Shown here one piece after another: positions 1-5,574 of a DNA stretch of 5,574 nt. The stretch lies in assembly GCA_003648455.1 (NCBI GenBank), contig QMPG01000228.1, forward strand, positions 1 to 5,574, written 5' to 3'. Each line of letters opens with the position of its first letter. Positions within the stretch are counted from its first letter, which is position 1. The notes beneath the pieces were generated by a model. That model was not told the origin of the DNA. It saw only the letters and a list, made by a program, of their open reading frames with translations, and searched no databases. The DNA comes from Bacteroidota bacterium. GTDB taxonomy: Bacteria; Bacteroidota; Bacteroidia; Bacteroidales; B39-G9. The translations under genes were made by a program, and so were the position numbers.

Positions 1-486
1 TGATGTAAAGATTGATAGTAAAAAGGGAATCGCAAATAACAAAACCTTCAAAGACATTTTGTAAAGCATTCTTTTTAATGTATTCTCTGTATGAAAGGAA
101 CTTTCATATGAATTTAAAGCCAATTTTTTAAAACCGAATGGCATTTCTTCATTGTTGTAATATCCTGATGAATTCTCATTAGAGTATGATGTTCCAAAAG
201 AATTATCGATCAAATCATCACGTTTGTTTTTTTCGGCATCTTTAAATAAAATTTTGGCAATTAATGATAAGCCAAGATAACCTATCATTGAAACATAACT
301 TAAAGAATTCACGAACTCCTTAAATGGAAATAGAAATGATTTAATTGATGTATTTAAATTTAATTTTGGAGCTAACCATAATATTCCAATTATTACTGCT
401 GATAATAATAAGAAAAAGAATGCGGTCGTTTCAAATTTTCTTATCGTTTTGTAATTTGATTTGAATGGAACTATTTTACTCATCAT
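1..486 (-). CDS. Multi-pass membrane protein, probable CBASS effector (3' end cut off by window)
   Basis: This open frame runs from ATG at 486 (a second ATG follows directly at 483) to the window edge without a stop, giving 162 residues. My translation shows a basic N-terminus, then a hydrophobic helix at about residues 23-40 (FFFLLLSAVIIGILWLAP) and a second at about 62-81. A polar segment of about 60 residues follows, with motifs IDNSFGT (94-100) and GYYNNEE (108-114), and a third hydrophobic stretch begins near 145 (SLKVLLFAIPFLLSIF). At least one more helix could lie outside the window. The gene begins nine bases after the stop of the nucleotidyltransferase, so the two are almost certainly co-transcribed. 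Two-gene CBASS systems commonly pair a CD-NTase with a membrane effector that disrupts the inner membrane when it binds the cyclic nucleotide; I infer that role from position and topology. I cannot assign a named family: it lacks the N-terminal pattern I associate with S-4TM proteins, and no Cap15-like barrel can be judged from this part. Confidence 0.8.
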   Translation of the reverse strand, partial: MMSKIVPFKSNYKTIRKFETTAFFFLLLSAVIIGILWLAPKLNLNTSIKSFLFPFKEFVNSLSYVSMIGYLGLSLIAKILFKDAEKNKRDDLIDNSFGTSYSNENSSGYYNNEEMPFGFKKLALNSYESSFHTENTLKRMLYKMSLKVLLFAIPFLLSIFTS

Positions 487-495
487 AATTATATT

Positions 496-1485
496 TTACT
501 CAAATTCAGGAAAATTATCTCCAAAAATTTTCCTCCATTTATTTATTGCTTTTTCTTGATTCTTTTCGGTAAGTTCGGCTTCATATGCCTCACACGCTTT
601 ATTGTAAGTGCTTTCTGCTTTTTCAGAGATTTTAACCTTTTCATCATAAGTTAAATAGTTTAAATCAGTCTGAAATCCTTTTGGGTCACTTACACTATTA
701 TAAATTGCTGTTTTTAAATGATACCAAAAATGCTTGATGTTATAGTCGATATAGTCATCAATTTTATCTTTTGAGTCAAAATAGTTTAGAACAAAATTTT
801 CCAACAAATACGAAGGTATTGTTGGCATCTGCGCATAATTATTCCAGTATTTGATAGTTCTAATCAACTGAAGAATTTTACCATCGTGTTTTTGATTAAT
901 CGTTGTAACTCTATTTTGGTCAATTCTGGGGTCAGTTGCTTTCCACCCTCCACTACCATCAGGTATCAAGTAGTAGCCAGTATCTGTGTAAAATGCAGGA
1001 ACAATATCAAAATTCCATTCGTATGAAATCAACTGTAATGTTGCAGCCTCTTGCCTCCGATGAGTTGCAGCAGATTTATAATGCTCTATTTGGTCAAGCG
1101 ATGACACAACTTTATTGACAACTTTTATGGAATTAAGAGTATTATCATCATTACATAACTTTCTTAAATCCGTTGCTGATTCGGGTACCGTTAATGAGTA
1201 ACTCTGTCCATAAGTGTGAGTCAAATAGGTTGATCCTGCTGCTCTAAACGTAAGAATCAAGTCAATATCATCCAATGGTCGTATTTTGGTTTTCCGAGCA
1301 AATGAACCAAACTTAACGGACATACCTTCATAGAGTATTGGGAAATTATCTACTTTATCTGGTAAACTTTTTAATTGCCCAATCAACCAATCTCTGCTAG
1401 TAATTGCTTTTTTCGTTCTTTCTGGGTCAAGGTTTACTGATTCCTTATTAAATTCCGTAAAAGCTCCATTTACTGTTTTTGCCAT
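496..1485 (-). CDS. CD-NTase (SMODS-type) cyclic oligonucleotide synthase, CBASS
   Basis: The product is a nucleotidyltransferase of the CD-NTase/SMODS family, expected to make a cyclic di- or trinucleotide second messenger from NTPs in the cytoplasm during phage infection. Numbered from the ATG at 1485 (329 residues), it shows the polymerase-beta-fold signature GSFARKTKIRPLDDIDLIL starting at Gly60, with the metal-binding pair Asp73 and Asp75, and the third acidic residue Asp160 in FDIVPAF. The helical part follows with RTIKYWN (209-215) and IPSYLLENF (223-231), where family members contact the nucleotide. Length and motif spacing fit a complete, active enzyme. The frame extends upstream to an ATG at 1524, but those 13 extra residues are lysine-rich and fall in repeat-like DNA, while MAKTVNGAF at 1485 resembles the usual family start. 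There is no Shine-Dalgarno sequence. The membrane protein follows after nine bases. The nucleotide product cannot be read from sequence alone. Confidence 0.93.
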   Translation of the reverse strand: MAKTVNGAFTEFNKESVNLDPERTKKAITSRDWLIGQLKSLPDKVDNFPILYEGMSVKFGSFARKTKIRPLDDIDLILTFRAAGSTYLTHTYGQSYSLTVPESATDLRKLCNDDNTLNSIKVVNKVVSSLDQIEHYKSAATHRRQEAATLQLISYEWNFDIVPAFYTDTGYYLIPDGSGGWKATDPRIDQNRVTTINQKHDGKILQLIRTIKYWNNYAQMPTIPSYLLENFVLNYFDSKDKIDDYIDYNIKHFWYHLKTAIYNSVSDPKGFQTDLNYLTYDEKVKISEKAESTYNKACEAYEAELTEKNQEKAINKWRKIFGDNFPEFE

Positions 1486-1561
1486 ATATATTAATCTTGA
1501 GGTTTTTTTTTCAATGAATGCCAACGGTTTGGACTATGCGTAGTTGCGATTCTTTTTTCCG

Positions 1562-1589
1562 TTAAAGTTCAGTTAGTAACTGACTTTAA
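1562..1589. promoter_or_regulatory. Near-perfect palindrome upstream of the CBASS pair
   Basis: The arms TTAAAGTTCAGTTA (1562-1575) and TAACTGACTTTAA (1577-1589) are complementary except for one extra T in the left arm. The centre lies about 90 bases upstream of the chosen nucleotidyltransferase start and about 250 bases after the AlbA_2 gene stop. On the minus strand no U-run follows (an A-run does), so it is a poor intrinsic terminator for the upstream operon. It could be an operator for a dimeric regulator, a transcript-protecting hairpin, or the arm of a non-coding repeat. A weak -7-like TATCTTTA lies immediately upstream on the minus strand (about 1586-1593). The structure is seen directly; its role is inference. 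Confidence 0.5.
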
Positions 1590-1640
1590 AGATATAAAAA
1601 TATTTTCAATTATTCATCAAGGCAGTAATTACGTATGAGC

Positions 1641-1790
1641 CTTCTTTGTTAGCGTTTCGTGCGTTATTTTCTTCCATCTGCGCGTTGAGGCAGGCAAGCT
1701 CTTTGGCTGGTTTTGGTTGTGTGTTCGCCTGTGCGACCAGACAATGTGCTTGAATGCGAAGGGTGGGCAATCTAAATAAATCATATTTGA
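1641..1790. repeat. GC-richer non-coding stretch resembling a Bacteroidota intergenic repeat
   Basis: This part of the 340-base gap between the two operons is visibly richer in G and C than the flanking genes. It contains GTTAGCGTTTCGTGCG at 1648-1663, with GCCAACGGTTTGG at about 1519-1531 as a possible further part of the same element. The left motif matches, in inverted orientation, CGCATGAACGCTAAC at 5440-5454 (shared GTTAGCGTT and TGCG). A 66-codon minus-strand frame crosses it (1606-1806), but its translation has no recognisable domain. I recall similar G-rich runs with CTAAC ends between genes in many Bacteroidota, but could not check this. It is not a clear attC site: the GTT and AAC ends are oriented differently from the integron consensus. 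Confidence 0.35.
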
Positions 1791-1806
1791 GTCTATATTG
1801 AATCAT

Positions 1807-1838
1807 TTATGAGCCAATTGAGCCAATTATGAGCCAAT
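1807..1838. repeat. Short direct repeat across the stop codon of the AlbA_2 gene
   Basis: The 12-mer TTATGAGCCAAT occurs at 1807-1818 and again at 1827-1838, a 20-base period, with a partial copy TGAGCCAAT at 1819-1827 between them. On the minus strand each full copy reads ATTGGCTCATAA, the last codons of the AlbA_2 gene (Ile-Gly-Ser-stop). The end of the gene has therefore been duplicated downstream, most simply by replication slippage or by a small duplication at an insertion boundary. It does not change the protein. Confidence 0.75.
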
Positions 1839-3155
1839 CAATTTATATGATGTTCCTGCTCCAACTTCACCTGACCTTTCAAACAATTTGAATTTTTCAA
1901 TCAATTCTGTCAAATCTCGTGTTGCTGTTGCCTTGGAAACTTCACATATTTCTTGATAAATTTTGTTTGTTATATTTCTATTTTCTTTGAGATATTCAAT
2001 CGCCTTTATTTGCCTTGTGCTTAATCCTTTCTCTATTAAACTCTTTTCGTCAAACTGATTCTTTAAGATTGTTACACTAATCCCACCAGAAGAATATTCT
2101 ATAATTGGTTCAGGCAATCCAGCCTTTTTACATTCATTGATAATTTTAATCGTTCCGCGTCCCCAAGCTTCAATTAGTCCACCTTTAAAGAAGGTGCTCG
2201 CAAGAATTGGATTATGTGGGCGAGATGAATGTTTCTTTTTCAAATCTTCAAATGTCAAACCTTCAGGCAATGAACCCTCATTCCAAACAATCAATTTATC
2301 GTCATAAACGCTTATTTGAATTGGTGCACCCATATAATCTCTGTGAATAATCGCATTTAAAATAACCTCACGAATTGCTTCGTATGGATACTCCCAACTT
2401 TCTACACGTTGCAATCCTATATATGAAATTGGGGAAACAAAGAATTTTCGGTCAAGAACTTCCAAAGTTTTGTCTGCCAATTGGAAAGCGTTTCCTTCAA
2501 TTATTTCCTGAAAACGTAAATCATCATCTGTTTGTCCAAATCGCCCAATTTTCACGAAAGCATTTATAAAGAAACGACAAGGATTTTTCCCAAACAAAAG
2601 AATTGCTGAACGTTTTAGATTCCCATCTTCCAGTAATAGCAGGTTGTCAAGAATTTGCTCAATATTTTCTTCATCTACAATAAACGGTAATCTTTTGCTT
2701 GTAGTTGCACCTTTTTTGAAAGCCTCAATTGCCAAAGTATCAATATCCTCAAGTTTAGCTCGTGGTTCAACAACATCATCCCAAGTTTTGCCAGCTTTCT
2801 TCAACAGAAGCTTATTGAGCGCATTCCCTTTGAGCTCTTGTTTTGTACTTCCACTTCTGTAATGATATTTGCCTTGATATGAAATTAATACATCGTACGG
2901 CTTTACATCAATTTCGATGTAATCTTTCCCATCTTCATCTTTCAAATCTACATCACAAAGAATTCCAAGCTGCGTTTGAATTTTATTTGGAATATCTTCC
3001 ATCAATCTTTTCGCTTTTGCTAAACCGACAATCTCTCCATTGTCATTTTTTCCAATGATAATCTTCCCTCCTTTGGCATTGGCAAATCCACAAATCCATT
3101 TCAGGTATTCGTCTCTCCAACTTTCTTTCCATTCTATATTTTGATTTTCTGGCAT
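1827..3155 (-). CDS. AlbA_2 (Schlafen-like) / GHKL-type ATP-binding / winged-helix protein
   Basis: The product (442 residues) belongs to the COG2865-type family often named putative transcriptional regulator or RNA-binding domain protein. Residues 1-120 form the AlbA_2 domain: IEWKES near the start, then FANAKGGKIIIGKNDNGEIVGL over about 24-45, the typical glycine-rich strand pair, and YHYRSGS (97-103). Residues 250-345 form a divergent GHKL-like ATP-binding domain: EAIREVILNAIIHRDY (259-274), WNEGSLPEGL (291-300), and NPILASTFF...IEAWGRG (315-334). A winged helix closes the protein (about 379-440, STRQIKAIEYL...KATATRDLTELIE). The ATG lies two bases after the primase-helicase stop, so translation is probably coupled. 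Bacterial AlbA_2 proteins are mostly thought to be DNA-binding regulators, while Schlafen AlbA_2 domains of animals cut tRNA; which applies here is unknown. The gene is intact and of normal length. The domain calls are firm, the function is not. Confidence 0.9.
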   Translation of the reverse strand: MPENQNIEWKESWRDEYLKWICGFANAKGGKIIIGKNDNGEIVGLAKAKRLMEDIPNKIQTQLGILCDVDLKDEDGKDYIEIDVKPYDVLISYQGKYHYRSGSTKQELKGNALNKLLLKKAGKTWDDVVEPRAKLEDIDTLAIEAFKKGATTSKRLPFIVDEENIEQILDNLLLLEDGNLKRSAILLFGKNPCRFFINAFVKIGRFGQTDDDLRFQEIIEGNAFQLADKTLEVLDRKFFVSPISYIGLQRVESWEYPYEAIREVILNAIIHRDYMGAPIQISVYDDKLIVWNEGSLPEGLTFEDLKKKHSSRPHNPILASTFFKGGLIEAWGRGTIKIINECKKAGLPEPIIEYSSGGISVTILKNQFDEKSLIEKGLSTRQIKAIEYLKENRNITNKIYQEICEVSKATATRDLTELIEKFKLFERSGEVGAGTSYKLIGS

Positions 3156-3157
3156 AT

Positions 3158-5296
3158 CTATTTCAGTAATTTATTATAGTATCGTTTTCGTTGTTTAAAC
3201 ATTTTCTCAAAGTAATCAATTTTCGAATCCCTGTAATCAAAAATTACCGGTGGCTTTTTTGAACGTTGAATTCGCCCAATATATTGAATAAGTTTTCCCT
3301 CGAACACAAATGGGTAAACAATAAATAAGCACTCCAAGTTACTAATATCAATCCCTTCACCAAAGAATTGACCAGTAGAAATTACAATTTTGAAATGTCC
3401 TTGTTTTATTTGCTCAATTTTACTCTTTCGGGCACTTTCCGCATCATCTCCATGAATGGTTATTGTTTCATATTTATCTTTCAAGTAGAGATTTAGGATA
3501 TCTACGTGTGCTTTCCGTTCTGACAAAATCAGAATAGTCCTGAATCTTTTTGCATTATTTTCTATATCATCAAGAATCAAGGAATTTCGTTGTGTATCAT
3601 GAATTAGAATGCGTGAAATAGTTTCGTATTTGTCTATTTTGTAGTCGAATGGAGCGAACAGTTCAGTTTCTTTAATGTTTATTTCTGTTCGAATATTTCT
3701 CTCTGCTAAAAACTGTTGTTGGTTAACTTGATGAAGAATGTTTCCGATGTAAACAAAAATCAATTTCTGGTCGTTGTTTTTTCTTTTTGGTGTTGCTGTT
3801 AATCCATACAAATAAAAAGCATTGAAATTAATAATTGCCTCCCGAAATGATTTAGCTGGAATATGGTGGCATTCATCAATAATAATTATGCCAAAAGCAT
3901 TTTCGATTTCACTATAATCTTCAATTCTTGACAAAGATTGAATCATAGCAATGGTAATTTGCTTGCCAATTTTTTTCTTTTGATTTCCTATTTGTCCAAT
4001 ATCTTTCTTTGGAATCTTTAGGAAATCTTGAATTCGCTCAACCCATTGGTCAAACAATTGTTTCCTATGAACAATGATAAGAGCAGGTTGCCGTTTTTCA
4101 GCGATTATTTCAAGTCCAATTACCGTTTTCCCAGAACCAGGGGGCGAAACGATTACACCAAAATCCTTTTCTCTAACTTTTTCAAGTGCAATTTCCTGAT
4201 GGTCTTGTAGTTTTATTTCCGATTCAAAATTGATGGACTCTTTTTTCTCTCGTTTATCGATTATTTTAAATGGGATCTTCTCCTTGCTACAGAATTGAAC
4301 TAATGATGCAGAAAAGCCTCGCGGAATCATTACTTCATTACCTGACTCTTCAATTAGCCTGAAAAACTTTTCGGTATTGAAAGTGCTTTTTCCTAAATTC
4401 TTTTTGGCTAAATAATCGGAATTGTAAAAGTTCAGTTCATTTCTTAGAAATACGATTAACTTTTGGCTTAACTGTGTTCGCTTAAGGTAAATCTGATTGC
4501 TGATGACTATTTCAAGTTCGAACCGTTTGTTGTGCTTTGAATTTGAAATAAATACTTCGTTTGGTTTAACACCGAATAATTGTTCATAAAGATTTTTTAA
4601 CTCAGCAATTGAAATTTTTTCAATTGATTTCAAAAAATCCCATTGGTTCTCAATAGGTTCAAATGATTCGGTATTAATAAAACACGAATTGCCTTGTGCT
4701 AAAGAGTTACCCTGAAAGGGAAGTGCAATTAAATTTCCCATTCCTTTACCCGAATGAAAATCCTGATTTGGAAATAACCTATCAAAACTTGGTTCTTTTT
4801 CAAAATGCGAAATTATGTTCGAATGTCGTAACAACTCAAACATAATTTTTCGACTTTGCTGTGCTGGGAAAGCACTCTTAAAAAACACCCACAAATGACC
4901 ACCATTACCTGAGCGGGAGCGTTCAATATAAGATGGGATTTTAAACTTCGCACAAGTATCTTGAAGTTTAAGAATTGTCTCTTTCCAGTTTTGTTTGTCA
5001 AAATCAACAGCAATAAAATATGAAGTATTGTCTTCGAGTAGAGGGTATATTCCACAAGTTTCCTTCCCCGAAAAGTGTGATTCTATTGCTAAATTATCGA
5101 AAGGTAAAAACGCCTTGTTTTTATAATCTTTAAAAGTTCCTCCCTGAGCTTTGTGTTTATTGTAATTAGTCCAATCAACTTTGTATGCTGGCACATATCC
5201 ACTTCGACCATCCTTTTCCCACCGAACGGCATAAATATCCGTTCGTCCTCGGAAAAGAGATTTGTAAAGGTCAATATTTTGGATTGGCTCAGTCAC
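3158..5296 (-). CDS. TOTE-type archaeo-eukaryotic primase fused to superfamily 2 helicase
   Basis: From the GTG at 5296 the product has 712 residues. The N-terminal primase domain (about 10-235) starts with LYKSLFRGRTDIYAVRW and shows the metal-binding DFD (98-100), SGNGGHLWVFF with His134, and FPNQDF...GKGMGNLIALPF (175-194). A linker with the family's MIPRGF (323-328) precedes an SF2 helicase: Walker A PPGSGKT (Lys390), DECH (474-477), TATPKR (500-505), HGDD (615-618), GEGIDI (646-651) and QYIGRIQR (671-678). It ends soon after, with no nuclease domain. In TOTE conflict systems this architecture is proposed to act on invading nucleic acid together with an endonuclease; none is seen here, and the next gene, two bases downstream, is the AlbA_2 protein. 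The longest frame starts at TTG 5350, but those 18 codons lie in repeat-like DNA and contain the -7 box, so I prefer GTG. No ATG is available before the domain. Domain assignment is strong; activity is inferred. Confidence 0.9.
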   Translation of the reverse strand: MTEPIQNIDLYKSLFRGRTDIYAVRWEKDGRSGYVPAYKVDWTNYNKHKAQGGTFKDYKNKAFLPFDNLAIESHFSGKETCGIYPLLEDNTSYFIAVDFDKQNWKETILKLQDTCAKFKIPSYIERSRSGNGGHLWVFFKSAFPAQQSRKIMFELLRHSNIISHFEKEPSFDRLFPNQDFHSGKGMGNLIALPFQGNSLAQGNSCFINTESFEPIENQWDFLKSIEKISIAELKNLYEQLFGVKPNEVFISNSKHNKRFELEIVISNQIYLKRTQLSQKLIVFLRNELNFYNSDYLAKKNLGKSTFNTEKFFRLIEESGNEVMIPRGFSASLVQFCSKEKIPFKIIDKREKKESINFESEIKLQDHQEIALEKVREKDFGVIVSPPGSGKTVIGLEIIAEKRQPALIIVHRKQLFDQWVERIQDFLKIPKKDIGQIGNQKKKIGKQITIAMIQSLSRIEDYSEIENAFGIIIIDECHHIPAKSFREAIINFNAFYLYGLTATPKRKNNDQKLIFVYIGNILHQVNQQQFLAERNIRTEINIKETELFAPFDYKIDKYETISRILIHDTQRNSLILDDIENNAKRFRTILILSERKAHVDILNLYLKDKYETITIHGDDAESARKSKIEQIKQGHFKIVISTGQFFGEGIDISNLECLFIVYPFVFEGKLIQYIGRIQRSKKPPVIFDYRDSKIDYFEKMFKQRKRYYNKLLK

Positions 5297-5300
5297 ATTA

Positions 5301-5308
5301 CAAATATA
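5301..5308 (-). promoter_or_regulatory. Bacteroidota-type -7 promoter box for the primase-helicase operon
   Basis: The minus strand reads TATATTTG, an exact match to the TAnnTTTG -7 consensus of Bacteroidota primary sigma factors. Only a weak -33 candidate (TTTTCTG, about 21 bases upstream) accompanies it. Transcription would start about 5 bases downstream, almost on the GTG at 5296, giving a leaderless or nearly leaderless mRNA. If the TTG at 5350 is the true start, this match is coincidental. Confidence 0.4.
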
Positions 5309-5317
5309 GGGAATCTT

Positions 5318-5454
5318 GTTAGTGGGTGGCAGAAAATAGCTCTTTTGCAATTTTGGATTGTGTGGAGATTAGTGCGAATTGCAAATGTGCTATTTGTGCG
5401 ATGGATTTTCGTGGCCTGTGTTATGTTGCAATTGGTTTTCGCATGAACGCTAAC
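5318..5454. repeat. Repeat-like intergenic unit with inverted GTTAG/CTAAC ends
   Basis: The stretch upstream of the primase-helicase begins GTTAGTGGGTGGC (5318-5330) and ends GCATGAACGCTAAC (5441-5454), so its ends are inverted copies of GTTAGyG. Its interior is G/T-biased on the plus strand (for example TTGCAAATGTGC and TTTGTGCGATGG) and is crossed by short overlapping frames on both strands with no recognisable protein. The right end matches, in inverted orientation, the motif at 1648-1663. It resembles non-coding repeats I recall from between Bacteroidota genes, but family membership was not tested. Confidence 0.35.
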
Positions 5455-5574
5455 GTGAGTCCACGCAAAAACCCCCATATTTTTTCAAAAGAGCTTCCTG
5501 CGCTTTATCTCTTTAGCTGTACAAGCTGCAATTTAGTGAAAAAACGCATTTGCTGTTGAGTGTTTTGAAAATAA
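5455..5574. other. Right-edge sequence with no gene identified
   Basis: All six frames are short or interrupted here. The longest minus-strand frame entering from the right edge (YFQNTQQQMRFFTKLQ, then stop) is about 22 codons and could be the tail of a gene beyond the window, but nothing identifies it. A plus-strand frame that includes this stretch (5326-5559) starts inside the repeat-like unit and has no domain. I see no promoter, terminator or RNA gene. Confidence 0.4.

Noticed and set aside
936..1118. Plus-strand open frame inside the nucleotidyltransferase gene
   Set aside because: It is antisense to a well-supported CD-NTase, with no domain or start signal.
1519..1663. Possible integron attC site
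   Set aside because: The ends do not match RYYYAAC...GTTRRRY in the required orientation, and no integrase gene is present.
1606..1806. 66-codon minus-strand open frame between the two operons
   Set aside because: It lies in the GC-richer repeat-like stretch, its translation has no domain, and its composition differs from the neighbouring genes. It is most likely a chance frame across a non-coding repeat.
2375..3058. Three plus-strand open frames opposite the AlbA_2 gene
   Set aside because: They are short antisense shadows of a gene whose domains are clear on the minus strand.
4813..5274. Minus-strand frames overlapping the primase domain in another frame
   Set aside because: They are out-of-frame shadows, since the primase motifs are continuous in the long frame, and there is no sign of a frameshift.
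5153..5559. Overlapping plus- and minus-strand frames near the right edge
   Set aside because: They cross the repeat-like unit or the start of the primase gene and carry no recognisable protein. Cysteine-rich stretches in them appear to come from the base bias of the repeat.
1..5574. CRISPR array, tRNA or rRNA genes
   Set aside because: There are no regularly spaced repeats of suitable length and no cloverleaf or rRNA-like segments were recognised.

Overview
This AT-rich window carries four genes, all read from the minus strand, and looks like part of an accessory or defence region. The likely host is a member of the Bacteroidota. The support is low GC, almost no Shine-Dalgarno sequences before the starts, one TAnnTTTG-type -7 box, and GC-richer non-coding stretches of a kind that recurs between genes in that phylum (this last from memory, not from a search).

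In transcription order (right to left), the first module is a tight two-gene operon. The upstream gene (start near 5296, stop at 3158) encodes a primase-helicase: an archaeo-eukaryotic primase domain of the TOTE conflict-system type fused to a complete superfamily 2 helicase. Two bases after its stop comes a 442-residue protein (3155 to 1827) with an AlbA_2 (Schlafen-like) N-terminal domain, a divergent GHKL-type ATP-binding domain and a C-terminal winged helix. No separate endonuclease gene is visible in this module.

A gap of about 340 bases (1486-1826) without a convincing gene follows. It holds a short direct repeat at the preceding stop codon, a GC-richer stretch resembling a non-coding repeat element, and a strong palindrome.

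The second module is a compact CBASS-like pair: a CD-NTase/SMODS nucleotidyltransferase (1485 to 496) and, nine bases downstream, a multi-pass membrane protein (486 to beyond base 1) that is probably the cyclic-nucleotide-activated effector. No Cap2/Cap3, HORMA or TRIP13 gene is visible, so this would be a short type I layout, although genes could follow beyond the left edge.

The expected logic of the second module is that the nucleotidyltransferase makes a cyclic oligonucleotide on infection and the membrane protein responds by disrupting the membrane. The first module may be a nucleic-acid-directed conflict system, with the AlbA_2 protein as regulator or as a second effector. The region right of 5310 has no convincing gene and contains a second repeat-like stretch. 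A GTTAGCGTT motif there is inverted relative to one at 1648, so the pair brackets the primase-helicase/AlbA_2 operon.
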